Shown here piece by piece: positions 20,203 through 28,492 of a stretch of DNA of 36,020 bases (position 1 is the stretch's first letter; each line of letters opens with the position of its first letter). This DNA is from Cytophagaceae bacterium (GTDB lineage: Bacteria > Bacteroidota > Bacteroidia > Cytophagales > Spirosomataceae), in assembly GCA_947471105.1 (NCBI GenBank), contig CANIYB010000002.1, positions 1 to 36,020 on the forward strand, written 5' to 3'. The notes under the pieces were generated by a model that did not search any database, was not told the DNA's origin, and saw only the letters and a program-made list of their open reading frames with translations. The position numbers and the translations under genes were made by a program.

Positions 20203-21866
20203 TTCTTTTTAAAAAAGGCTTTTAAATCATTTAAAGGTAAAGCGTTAAGGGTGAGTGCTTTCAGTAGTCCACCCTTACGTCCCACTTTTACCCCATATTT
20301 CATGTCTTTCAACCCCTCTATTTTATGAGCATCTGGATTGATCGATACAAAAACCCCTTTATCCATCGCCGCATAAATGTGCCGCCAATCTAAATCGAGT
20401 CGATATGGACTTGCATTCAATTCAATACTGACGCCGTTAGCGAGGCAAGCATCTAAAATTTTATGCGTATTCAAAGGATAACCGGGTCTAGAAAGCAATA
20501 GCCTGCCCGTTGGGTGACCTAAAATAGATGTATATGGATTTTCGATGGCACGAATTAAACGAGACATCGCTTTATCCAAATCCATGGTTAGGTTGGCATG
20601 CACAGAGGCCACTACATAATCAAATTGGGATAAAATAGGGTCATTGTAATCCAAAGATCCATCCGGCAGAATATCTGCTTCGATTCCTTTCAAGATGGTA
20701 AAATCAGACCACAATAAATTGAGGCGGTCAATTTCTTCATGCTGCCGATAAACATCTTCTTCCTTTAATCCACCTGCATAAGCCGCGTATTGCGAATGAT
20801 CAGCAATTCCAAAGTAATGTAAGCCTAAACTCCGACAAGCTTCTGCCATTTCTTGGAGTGTATTTTTTCCATCTGAATAAACGGAGTGGTTATGCAAGCA
20901 GCCTTGTAAATCCTGCTCTTCAATCAAATCTGTATTTTGATGTTGGCCTGCCCAGTCAAACTCTTGTAATCCCTCCCGCATTTCAGGGAGAATAAATGGC
21001 TTGTTTGATGATTGGTAAATGGACTCTTCCGTCAACAAGCTTTTACCTTGAAATTGATTGTAAAAATCAATAGATTCCAAATGATTTTCGTGAGCGCTAT
21101 GTTGAAATAAGGCGGAAACAAATTCAGATTCGTCAACCAAATGAATTTCAATGGGTATTAAATGATCTTCAAAAAAACCACGCCAAGTAAAAGGAGAAGA
21201 GGCTTGGAGATCCTCAGAGAAACCGGTAAGCTCAGAAATCTCACTTTGACTTCCAAAAATATTATCGGTTTCTATCACAAAAACTAAAGAGGTAATGACT
21301 TCGCAATTACGCCTTAATTCCCCCGAAATAGCTATTTTGTCAAATGTCACTTGCAACATGGCCAGTATGCGATCACTTAAAAATATCGCTTTATCTAACC
21401 TAAGTTTTTTCCTGTTTTCTTGAATATAAATGATTTGAGATTGAATGGACGATTGGATCGCAGAGCCAAATCCTTTTAATTTTTCAATTTGGCCATTCTG
21501 ACAAGCAATATTCAAATCCTGGAAATTTGACACATTTAGTTCCTGCCAAATGGCTCGAACTTTTTTGGCGCCCAGACCCTTTATTTTCAGAAGATCTAAG
21601 ATGCCGGGTGGCGTCTTTTCAACAATCTCTGCTAATTCCTGACAAGTTCCTGTTTGAGCAAGTTGATATATTAATTGGACGATGACTTTTCCCACACCAG
21701 GAATCAATACTAACTGATCGGGTGTCAACTGGTTTATTAACCCAGGAAACTTGTCTAATCCACGTATCGCAAAAGAAAGATTTTTAGCTTTGAACTCATT
21801 AACGCCATGTACATCCCAAAGCTTGACCAACAACTCTAACGAATCAACTAACTCATCATTTTCCAT
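20199..21866 (-). CDS. PolX-like protein: HhH repeats, degenerate family X polymerase core, C-terminal PHP phosphoesterase
   Basis: HhH motifs LIPGVGKVIVQLI and LLKIKGLGAKKV; palm-like region AISGELRRNCEVITSLVFVIE; PHP motifs LHNHSVYSDG, IADHS, GIEADI, VASVHANL, ILGHPTGRLL, INPDAH. Confidence 0.9.
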   Translation of the reverse strand: MENDELVDSLELLVKLWDVHGVNEFKAKNLSFAIRGLDKFPGLINQLTPDQLVLIPGVGKVIVQLIYQLAQTGTCQELAEIVEKTPPGILDLLKIKGLGAKKVRAIWQELNVSNFQDLNIACQNGQIEKLKGFGSAIQSSIQSQIIYIQENRKKLRLDKAIFLSDRILAMLQVTFDKIAISGELRRNCEVITSLVFVIETDNIFGSQSEISELTGFSEDLQASSPFTWRGFFEDHLIPIEIHLVDESEFVSALFQHSAHENHLESIDFYNQFQGKSLLTEESIYQSSNKPFILPEMREGLQEFDWAGQHQNTDLIEEQDLQGCLHNHSVYSDGKNTLQEMAEACRSLGLHYFGIADHSQYAAYAGGLKEEDVYRQHEEIDRLNLLWSDFTILKGIEADILPDGSLDYNDPILSQFDYVVASVHANLTMDLDKAMSRLIRAIENPYTSILGHPTGRLLLSRPGYPLNTHKILDACLANGVSIELNASPYRLDLDWRHIYAAMDKGVFVSINPDAHKIEGLKDMKYGVKVGRKGGLLKALTLNALPLNDLKAFFKKN

Positions 21867-21869
21867 TCA

Positions 21870-21877
21870 CAAATATA
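21870..21877 (-). promoter_or_regulatory. Putative -7 box TATATTTG 3 nt before the polX-like ATG
   Basis: CAAATATA on +; minus-strand reading TATATTTG-TGA-ATG. Confidence 0.4.
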
Positions 21878-22121
21878 TCATCCTCAAAGGACAAATTAAT
21901 ATAGTTGATCTAAGTTAATCATTATAGTTCCATGGTTTATATGAATCAAATGCTAGCTCATTGACTTAAAAATGAGCGCATTATCAAATGAAAATGGTAA
22001 ATTTCCAATAATTTAAATTGTATTTAGGGAAAGAATTGAAAAATTATTTCTTTTTGAAAATTAAATCAAAAATAAAATTTTAAATTATTGATTAATCAAG
22101 CAATTTATAATTTTCGAGCCT

Positions 22122-23552
22122 ATGAATTTCTCATTTGACAACTATAACGCAGAGGGCTTTTTTGACGAAATGTTTACCGAAGACGGAAAAACAAGGTCAG
22201 GATATACCTATTTTAAAGACCGCGTAGAACAGCTTACGAAGGAAGAGTTCATGCGGCGACAAATTTCTGCAGAGAGAGCATTAATGGCTATGGGTATTAC
22301 GTTCAATGTCTATTCAGAAAATGAAGGAACAGAGCGCATAATGCCCGTTGACATCATCCCAAGAATTGTCAGTGCACAGGAATGGGAGAAAATAGAAAAG
22401 GGATTAATTCAGCGAATAACGGCCTTAAATTTGTTTTTGGCCGACATATATTCTGATCAAAAAATCATCAAAGATGGCATCATTCCAAAAGAAGTCATTT
22501 ACTCATCAAAAAACTTTTTAGCGCCATGCATGGGCATTAAACCGCCTAAAAATATTTGGATCCACATCACAGGAACGGATTTAATTAGGGGAAATGATGG
22601 CGAATATATGGTTTTAGAGGATAATTTAAGATGCCCTTCTGGCGTTTCCTATATGATGGAAAACAGGGAGTTGTTGAAGCAAACATTTCCTGAAGTTGTA
22701 GCAAAAACACAAATTAGGCCCATTGCCGATTACCCGCATAAGCTATTGCAAATGCTCCGATTTATTAGCGATCGACCAGAACCTACTGTGGTGGTGCTTA
22801 CTCCTGGAATTTACAATTCAGCCTACTTTGAACATTCCTATTTGGCCCAACAAATGGGTGTCGAGTTAGTTGATGCGCGTGATTTAGTCGTGCATGAAGG
22901 CTATGTAAAAATGAGAACGACCAAAGGTTTCAAAATAGTAGATGTTATTTATAGGCGAATTGATGATACATTTTTAGACCCTAAAACTTTTAATCCGGAT
23001 TCCTTAATTGGAATTCCAGGGATATTTGATGTGTATAAAAAAGGGAAAGTTGCCTTAGCTAATGCACCTGGGACTGGCGTTGCCGACGACAAGGTGATTT
23101 ATGCCTATGTGCCTCGAATGATCAAATATTATTTAGGAGAAGAACCCATCATCGATAATGTAAAAACATATATCTGTAGTGAGCCAGATGATTTGAAGTT
23201 TGTGTTAGAAAACATCGGAGATTTGGTAGTCAAAGAGGCCAATGAGGCCGGTGGTTATGGGATGTTGATCGGTCCAAAATCGACCAAAGAAGAACAAGAG
23301 AATTTCAAAAAGTACATTTTGGCTAATCCAAGAAACTATATCGCTCAGCCAACGATTTCATTATCCCGAGTGCCATGCTTAATTGATGACCATGCGGAAG
23401 GCAGGCACGTTGATTTAAGGCCCTATATTTTATATGGAGATGGCGTGAATGTAATGCCTGGAGGATTGACCCGTGTGGCGTTGCGAAAGGGATCTTTAGT
23501 CGTAAATTCCTCTCAAGGAGGAGGTTCAAAGGATACTTGGGTGCTTTACTAG
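22122..23552 (+). CDS. Circularly permuted type 2 ATP-grasp protein (DUF404/DUF407)
   Basis: FFDEMFTEDGKTRSGY, ERIMPVDIIPRIVSAQEW, ALNLFLADIYSDQKI, EDNLRCPSGVSYMMENR, VVKEANEAGGYGMLIGP, GGLTRVALRKGSLVVNSSQGGGSKDTWVL. Confidence 0.93.
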   Translation: MNFSFDNYNAEGFFDEMFTEDGKTRSGYTYFKDRVEQLTKEEFMRRQISAERALMAMGITFNVYSENEGTERIMPVDIIPRIVSAQEWEKIEKGLIQRITALNLFLADIYSDQKIIKDGIIPKEVIYSSKNFLAPCMGIKPPKNIWIHITGTDLIRGNDGEYMVLEDNLRCPSGVSYMMENRELLKQTFPEVVAKTQIRPIADYPHKLLQMLRFISDRPEPTVVVLTPGIYNSAYFEHSYLAQQMGVELVDARDLVVHEGYVKMRTTKGFKIVDVIYRRIDDTFLDPKTFNPDSLIGIPGIFDVYKKGKVALANAPGTGVADDKVIYAYVPRMIKYYLGEEPIIDNVKTYICSEPDDLKFVLENIGDLVVKEANEAGGYGMLIGPKSTKEEQENFKKYILANPRNYIAQPTISLSRVPCLIDDHAEGRHVDLRPYILYGDGVNVMPGGLTRVALRKGSLVVNSSQGGGSKDTWVLY

Positions 23553-23563
23553 GGAAATTGTAA

Positions 23564-23583
23564 AGACGCGATTCCTCGCGTCT
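23564..23583 (+). repeat. Palindromic repeat copy 1
   Basis: AGACGCGA-TTCC-TCGCGTCT, 8-bp perfect stem, 4-nt loop. Confidence 0.9.
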
Positions 23584-23602
23584 TAATTCCAAATTCCTAT
23601 AG

Positions 23603-23622
23603 AGACGCGATTCCTCGCGTCT
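23603..23622 (+). repeat. Palindromic repeat copy 2, followed by ATTTTT (terminator-like)
   Basis: AGACGCGA-TTCC-TCGCGTCT identical to copy 1, then ATTTTTAGG. Confidence 0.9.
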
Positions 23623-23675
23623 ATTTTTAGGCGCGTAAATTAGGACATAAATTTATCACAATAATTAATGTAAAC

Positions 23676-23695
23676 AGACGCGAGGTATCGCGTCT
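23676..23695 (-). repeat. Palindromic repeat copy 3, opposite orientation
   Basis: Minus strand AGACGCGA-TACC-TCGCGTCT preceded by TGTAG; one loop difference from copies 1 and 2. Confidence 0.9.
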
Positions 23696-24934
23696 CTACA
23701 TAAAAACTTGGTTTCTAGTCAAATCATCCAACGTCTCTCTCTTCCGAATGATAACGGCTTTGCCTTGATCAATGAGCACTTCCGCTGGCAGAAATCTTGA
23801 ATTATAGTGGGATGCCATGGTAAACCCATAAGCACCGGCATTAGCTAATGCAATAATGTCACCCTCATGTACCTCATTCAAATTTCGTTCATCTTGTTTG
23901 CCATTAAAATCAAATGAAAAGGTATCGGTTTCACAAATATTTCCGACCACTCGGTAAGCTTTTTGATTACCTGAGTTTGCATTGGAAGCATTAAAAATAT
24001 AATGATAAGAACCATACATCATGGGTCTAATCAAATGATTAAGGCCAGTGTTAATTCCTAAAAAAGTCTTGATCGGATCATTTTTAACCACCGTTGCCTG
24101 TGCCAAAAAGGTTCCAGCCTCACTCACCAAAAACTTGCCTGGCTCCACCCAAAGCTTTAATTCTCGTCCATATTGACGACTAAATTCAAGAAAAGATTGG
24201 CTCATCAATTGGCCTACTTCCTGCATATCAACCCCCGGATCTTCGGGAGAATAGGGAACTTTAAATCCACCCCCTAAATCAATAATTTCCAAGTCCTTAA
24301 AGTCAAACGCAAATTCAAAAAGTGCAGATGCCGCTTCTTGAAACGTTTTACCATCTTTGATATCCGAGCCAGTATGTTGGTGCAAACCAATGACATGAAT
24401 TTTATATTGATTGACAATGGCTAAAATTTCCTTTTTTTGATGAATGGAAATACCAAATTTAGATTCAGGATGAGCGGTCATGATTTTTTCATTTCCACCA
24501 CCAAAAACATGAGGCTTAATGCGAATAAGACAAGGCTTAGTTGAGCCATATTTTTGACCAAACTTTTCAAGTACTGAAAGATTATCCAAGTTCACAATGG
24601 CGCCTTTGTCAACAGCAAATTCAATCTCCGAAAAATCAACTCCGCTCGGAGTAAAAGTTATTTGACTGCCAGCATAACCAGCCAAGATACCTAATTCTAA
24701 TTCTTGGGGAGAAACTACATCTAAATCCACTCCATTTTGCAGCATGATGCGCAAAATAGATATATTGGTATTCGCTTTACACGCATATTTAATCGATAAA
24801 GGAAAACCCTTCAATGACCCACGAAGAACTGAAATTTTTTCCCTAATTTTGTCTGCATCGTAGACATATAAGGGCGTTCCAAATTGTTGGGCCAAGTCCG
24901 TTAACTGAATACCTTGAATGGAATAATATGCCAT
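23696..24934 (-). CDS. lysA: Diaminopimelate decarboxylase
   Basis: FGTPLYVYDADKI, IKYACKANTNISIL, GLHQHTGSDIKDG, IDLGGGFKVPY, WVEPGKFLVSEAGTFLAQ, VGNICETDTF, NAGAYGFTMASHYNSRFLPAEVL. Start moved from 24979 to the Met of MAYYSIQ. Confidence 0.95.
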   Translation of the reverse strand: MAYYSIQGIQLTDLAQQFGTPLYVYDADKIREKISVLRGSLKGFPLSIKYACKANTNISILRIMLQNGVDLDVVSPQELELGILAGYAGSQITFTPSGVDFSEIEFAVDKGAIVNLDNLSVLEKFGQKYGSTKPCLIRIKPHVFGGGNEKIMTAHPESKFGISIHQKKEILAIVNQYKIHVIGLHQHTGSDIKDGKTFQEAASALFEFAFDFKDLEIIDLGGGFKVPYSPEDPGVDMQEVGQLMSQSFLEFSRQYGRELKLWVEPGKFLVSEAGTFLAQATVVKNDPIKTFLGINTGLNHLIRPMMYGSYHYIFNASNANSGNQKAYRVVGNICETDTFSFDFNGKQDERNLNEVHEGDIIALANAGAYGFTMASHYNSRFLPAEVLIDQGKAVIIRKRETLDDLTRNQVFM

Positions 24935-24952
24935 TGAAATTAAATTTAGCGA

Positions 24953-24960
24953 CAAATATA
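24953..24960 (-). promoter_or_regulatory. Putative -7 box TATATTTG upstream of lysA
   Basis: CAAATATA on +; 18 nt before the lysA ATG at 24934. Confidence 0.4.
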
Positions 24961-24979
24961 GCCCTAAAATGATCATCAA

Positions 24980-26296
24980 ATGAAATACTTATACACATTT
25001 CTTTATTTCATCGTTTGCTCAAGCGTTTTTAGTCAAATTAAAAGCGGTCCGATGCTAGGGTATTCCGAAATGAAGGAGACCTTAATTTGGATTCAAACTG
25101 AAAAGTCGTCCAAGGTTGAAATAAAATATTGGCAAAAAGATAACAAATCGAATAGCCCAGTGAAATCAACCGATCCCATTCAAACTCAAAAGCAAGATAA
25201 TTTTATTACCAAAATCATCACTGACCAAGTGGAAATGGGCAAGAAATATTCCTATGAGGTCTGGATAGATGGCAAAAAAATGAACTTTGATTATCCACTT
25301 GAATTTCAAACTCAAGCATTATGGCAATATCGAACGGATCCACCCAATTTTACTTTTGCCTTTGGATCCTGCAATTACATTAATGATGAAAATTATGATC
25401 GGCCCGGTAGACCATATGGAGGTGCCGACGAAATTTACCAGTCGATCTATCAACAAAAGCCAGATTTCATGATTTGGGGAGGAGATAATTTTTATTACCG
25501 AGAACCCGATTGGAATACAAAAACAGGAATGATCCATCGAAATGACCATACTCGAGGACAAAAATCAGTCCAAGCACTCTTAGCAAATACACATCATTAT
25601 GCTATTTGGGATGATCATGATTATGGCCCAAATGATGCAGATCGCTCATTTGTGTTAAAAAATACAGCCTTGGAATTGTTTAAGCTTTATTGGGGTAATT
25701 TAAATTATGTATTCCCGCAAGAAGCGATCACAGGCCAGTTTCAGTGGTCCGATACCGAGTTTTTCTTAATGGATGACCGTTGGTTTAAGGCGCCAAATGA
25801 TTTAAAAGATCCCGCAAAAGATTACTTTGGTCAAAAGCAATTAAATTGGCTTTTGGATGCATTAACAACCAGTAGAGCGAGTTTCAAAATCGTTGTGAAT
25901 GGAGGACAAATCATAAATCCGGCTAAAATCTTTGAAAATATGGCTAATTATGAACAAGAAAGGAATCAATTATTAAAAGAAATACAAAATAGAAATATTC
26001 CCGGAGTTGTATTTCTGTCAGGCGATCGACATACTTCTAGTTTTTGGAAACTCGAACGCCCAGGCACCTATCCCTTATATGATTTAACTGTTTCGCCATT
26101 AACTGCCGGAACAGCCACGCCTCATAAATTGGATTTAAACGAACAATTAGTTCCAGGAACAATGACTCAAGAACGAGCATTTGCCACAGTCAGTGTGTCA
26201 GGCCCATTAAAAGATCGCACATTAAATATTACTTTACGTGACGTAAAGGGAGATGTTTTGTGGAAACAAGAATTAAAATCAAATTTATTAAAATAA
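24980..26296 (+). CDS. Alkaline phosphatase D family (PhoD-like) metallophosphatase, secreted
   Basis: Signal peptide; FAFGSCNYINDE, PDFMIWGGDNFYYRE, HHYAIWDDHDYGPNDADRSF, MDDRWFKAP, VVFLSGDRHTSSFW. Confidence 0.92.
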   Translation: MKYLYTFLYFIVCSSVFSQIKSGPMLGYSEMKETLIWIQTEKSSKVEIKYWQKDNKSNSPVKSTDPIQTQKQDNFITKIITDQVEMGKKYSYEVWIDGKKMNFDYPLEFQTQALWQYRTDPPNFTFAFGSCNYINDENYDRPGRPYGGADEIYQSIYQQKPDFMIWGGDNFYYREPDWNTKTGMIHRNDHTRGQKSVQALLANTHHYAIWDDHDYGPNDADRSFVLKNTALELFKLYWGNLNYVFPQEAITGQFQWSDTEFFLMDDRWFKAPNDLKDPAKDYFGQKQLNWLLDALTTSRASFKIVVNGGQIINPAKIFENMANYEQERNQLLKEIQNRNIPGVVFLSGDRHTSSFWKLERPGTYPLYDLTVSPLTAGTATPHKLDLNEQLVPGTMTQERAFATVSVSGPLKDRTLNITLRDVKGDVLWKQELKSNLLK

Positions 26297-26297
26297 G

Positions 26298-26735
26298 ATG
26301 GAAGTAGTTTTAAAGAGGATAGATGATGATTTTCATTTTGAAGGAATGGGCAACTCCTCCGTTCCGGTTCATATAGACGCCGCCGAGGGTATAGGTGGAC
26401 ATAATGCAGGTGCTAGACCGATGGAATTACTACTTATGGGTATCGGTGGATGTACCGCCATAGATGTTATTTTAATTCTAAAAAAGCAACGCCAAGCAAT
26501 TGAAGATTTTCAAATTAGAATTTCAGGAAACCGAGAAAAAATAGAAGGGACCGAGAAAACACCTTTTAATGAAATCAACATTCAATTTGAACTAAAAGGC
26601 GCCATCGATGGAAAAAAAGCATTAAAAGCAATCCAATTATCGATGGAGAAATATTGCTCGGCTACGGCCCAACTAGAACCCAGCGCCAAAATAACACATA
26701 CCTTAGTTTTAAACTCAAATCAATTTATAGCCTAA
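26298..26735 (+). CDS. OsmC family protein
   Basis: [21 protein letters not shown] and [12 protein letters not shown] (both conserved Cys). Confidence 0.92.
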   Translation: MEVVLKRIDDDFHFEGMGNSSVPVHIDAAEGIGGHNAGARPMELLLMGIGGCTAIDVILILKKQRQAIEDFQIRISGNREKIEGTEKTPFNEINIQFELKGAIDGKKALKAIQLSMEKYCSATAQLEPSAKITHTLVLNSNQFIA

Positions 26736-26736
26736 C

Positions 26737-27531
26737 ATGCAAGCTTATTTAGATCTACTTACCCACATAAAAGAAAAAGGCACCTATAAATCGGATCGTA
26801 CAGGCACAGGTACAACCAGTGTTTTTGGGTACCAAATGCGTTTCAATTTAGCCGATGGATTTCCATTGGTCACCACGAAAAAAACACATTTGAAATCCAT
26901 CATCTATGAATTACTTTGGTTTTTAAAAGGAGAAACAAATACGGCCTATTTAAAAGAAAACAATGTCAGTATTTGGGATGAGTGGGCAAGCCCAACGGGA
27001 GATTTAGGACCAGTATATGGCAAACAATGGCGTTCTTGGGAAGGAGCTGATGGTCAAGTCATTGACCAAATAAAAGATGTTATTCATACCTTAAAAACAA
27101 ATCCCGATTCAAGGCGAATTATCGTAAGTGCTTGGAATGTGGCCGATTTACCTAAAATGGCTCTAATGCCTTGTCACGCCTTTTTCCAATTTTACGTGGC
27201 GGATGGTAAATTATCATGCCAACTATACCAAAGGTCCGCCGATGTGTTTTTAGGTGTCCCGTTCAATATCGCTAGCTATGCGCTTTTAACGATGATGGTG
27301 GCCCAAGTTTGTGATTTAGCTTTAGGTGACTTTGTATGGACCGGTGGTGATACACACCTTTATAGCAATCACATGGAACAAGTTGACCTACAATTGACCC
27401 GTAGCCCTCGCCCATTGCCCACTATGCGAATCAATCCTGACAAGAAAGACCTACTCGATTTTGTTTTTGAAGATTTTACCTTAGAAAATTACGACCCATA
27501 TCCAGGCATTAAAGCACCTGTAGCTATTTAG
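26737..27531 (+). CDS. thyA: Thymidylate synthase
   Basis: [72 protein letters not shown]. Confidence 0.97.
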   Translation: MQAYLDLLTHIKEKGTYKSDRTGTGTTSVFGYQMRFNLADGFPLVTTKKTHLKSIIYELLWFLKGETNTAYLKENNVSIWDEWASPTGDLGPVYGKQWRSWEGADGQVIDQIKDVIHTLKTNPDSRRIIVSAWNVADLPKMALMPCHAFFQFYVADGKLSCQLYQRSADVFLGVPFNIASYALLTMMVAQVCDLALGDFVWTGGDTHLYSNHMEQVDLQLTRSPRPLPTMRINPDKKDLLDFVFEDFTLENYDPYPGIKAPVAI

Positions 27532-28490
27532 GCAATCAGCATTTTGATGATATCTGCAGCTGAAAATCCTTTCGATTCTGCCTTATAAGATAAAATAATA
27601 CGGTGTTGTAACACGGCTACTGCCACCTCGCGAACATCTTCCTCATTAGGAGAATATCGACCATGCATCAAAGACCTGCATTTTGCAGCCAAAATTAAAT
27701 TCTGAGAAGCGCGTGGTCCAGCACCCCAGGTGATAAATTCTTTGGTAGATTCTGCTGCCAATTCATTATCTGGTCTAGTTTTATGGACCAAGGTAACTGC
27801 CGCTTCAACCACATGATCTGAAACAGGAACACGTCTAATTAAATCTTGATAAGCTAATAAAGAACTAATCGTCAATAACGGTTTAATGTCAACATCTACC
27901 CTCGTTTGTTCCGTCATGCGAACCACATTAATTTCATCCTGAAAACTAGGGTATTCTAATTTAATCATGAATAAAAAACGATCTAATTGGGCCTCTGGTA
28001 GCGGATATGTTCCCTCCTGCTCAATCGGATTTTGAGTAGCAAAGACTAGAAAAGGTTTAGGCAGTTCAAAACTTGTCCCCGATACAGACACCGTTTCCTC
28101 TTGCATAGCTTCTAAAAGCGCTGATTGAGTTTTGGGTGGAGTCCGATTAATCTCGTCAGCCAATACTAAATTCGTAAATACAGGACCGCGATTAAATACA
28201 AAGTTGCGATTAGCATCCAAGATTTCAGATCCTATGATATCCGAAGGCATTAAATCGGGTGTAAACTGGATTCGTTTAAAATCCAAAGCGACCAATGAGG
28301 AAATGGTGTGAACTAAACGAGTCTTTGCCAAACCGGGAACTCCGACCAGCAAACAATGACCTTGACAAAATAATGCATTAAGCATTAATTCAATGGTTAA
28401 ATCTTGGCCTACTACCCTTTGATGAATAGCCGCTTTTAAAGCCTGAATGTCTTCAAAAAATGTTTCGGCAAGTTTAACGTCGTTCATCAT
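27528..28490 (-). CDS. MoxR family AAA+ ATPase
   Basis: [35 protein letters not shown] (Walker A), [21 protein letters not shown] (Walker B), [25 protein letters not shown]. Start moved from 28544 to 28490 (or 28487). Confidence 0.95.
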   Translation of the reverse strand: MMNDVKLAETFFEDIQALKAAIHQRVVGQDLTIELMLNALFCQGHCLLVGVPGLAKTRLVHTISSLVALDFKRIQFTPDLMPSDIIGSEILDANRNFVFNRGPVFTNLVLADEINRTPPKTQSALLEAMQEETVSVSGTSFELPKPFLVFATQNPIEQEGTYPLPEAQLDRFLFMIKLEYPSFQDEINVVRMTEQTRVDVDIKPLLTISSLLAYQDLIRRVPVSDHVVEAAVTLVHKTRPDNELAAESTKEFITWGAGPRASQNLILAAKCRSLMHGRYSPNEEDVREVAVAVLQHRIILSYKAESKGFSAADIIKMLIA

Positions 28491-28492
28491 AC

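Noticed and set aside
23323-23592. 89-aa minus ORF overlapping the ATP-grasp 3' end and repeat copy 1
   Set aside because: Its N-terminus starts in the repeat region and the rest is antisense to a conserved CDS; no family resemblance.
23564-23695. Palindrome cluster as a CRISPR array
   Set aside because: Only three copies, mixed orientation, unequal spacing (19 and 53 bp between copies), no cas genes; each unit is itself a hairpin.
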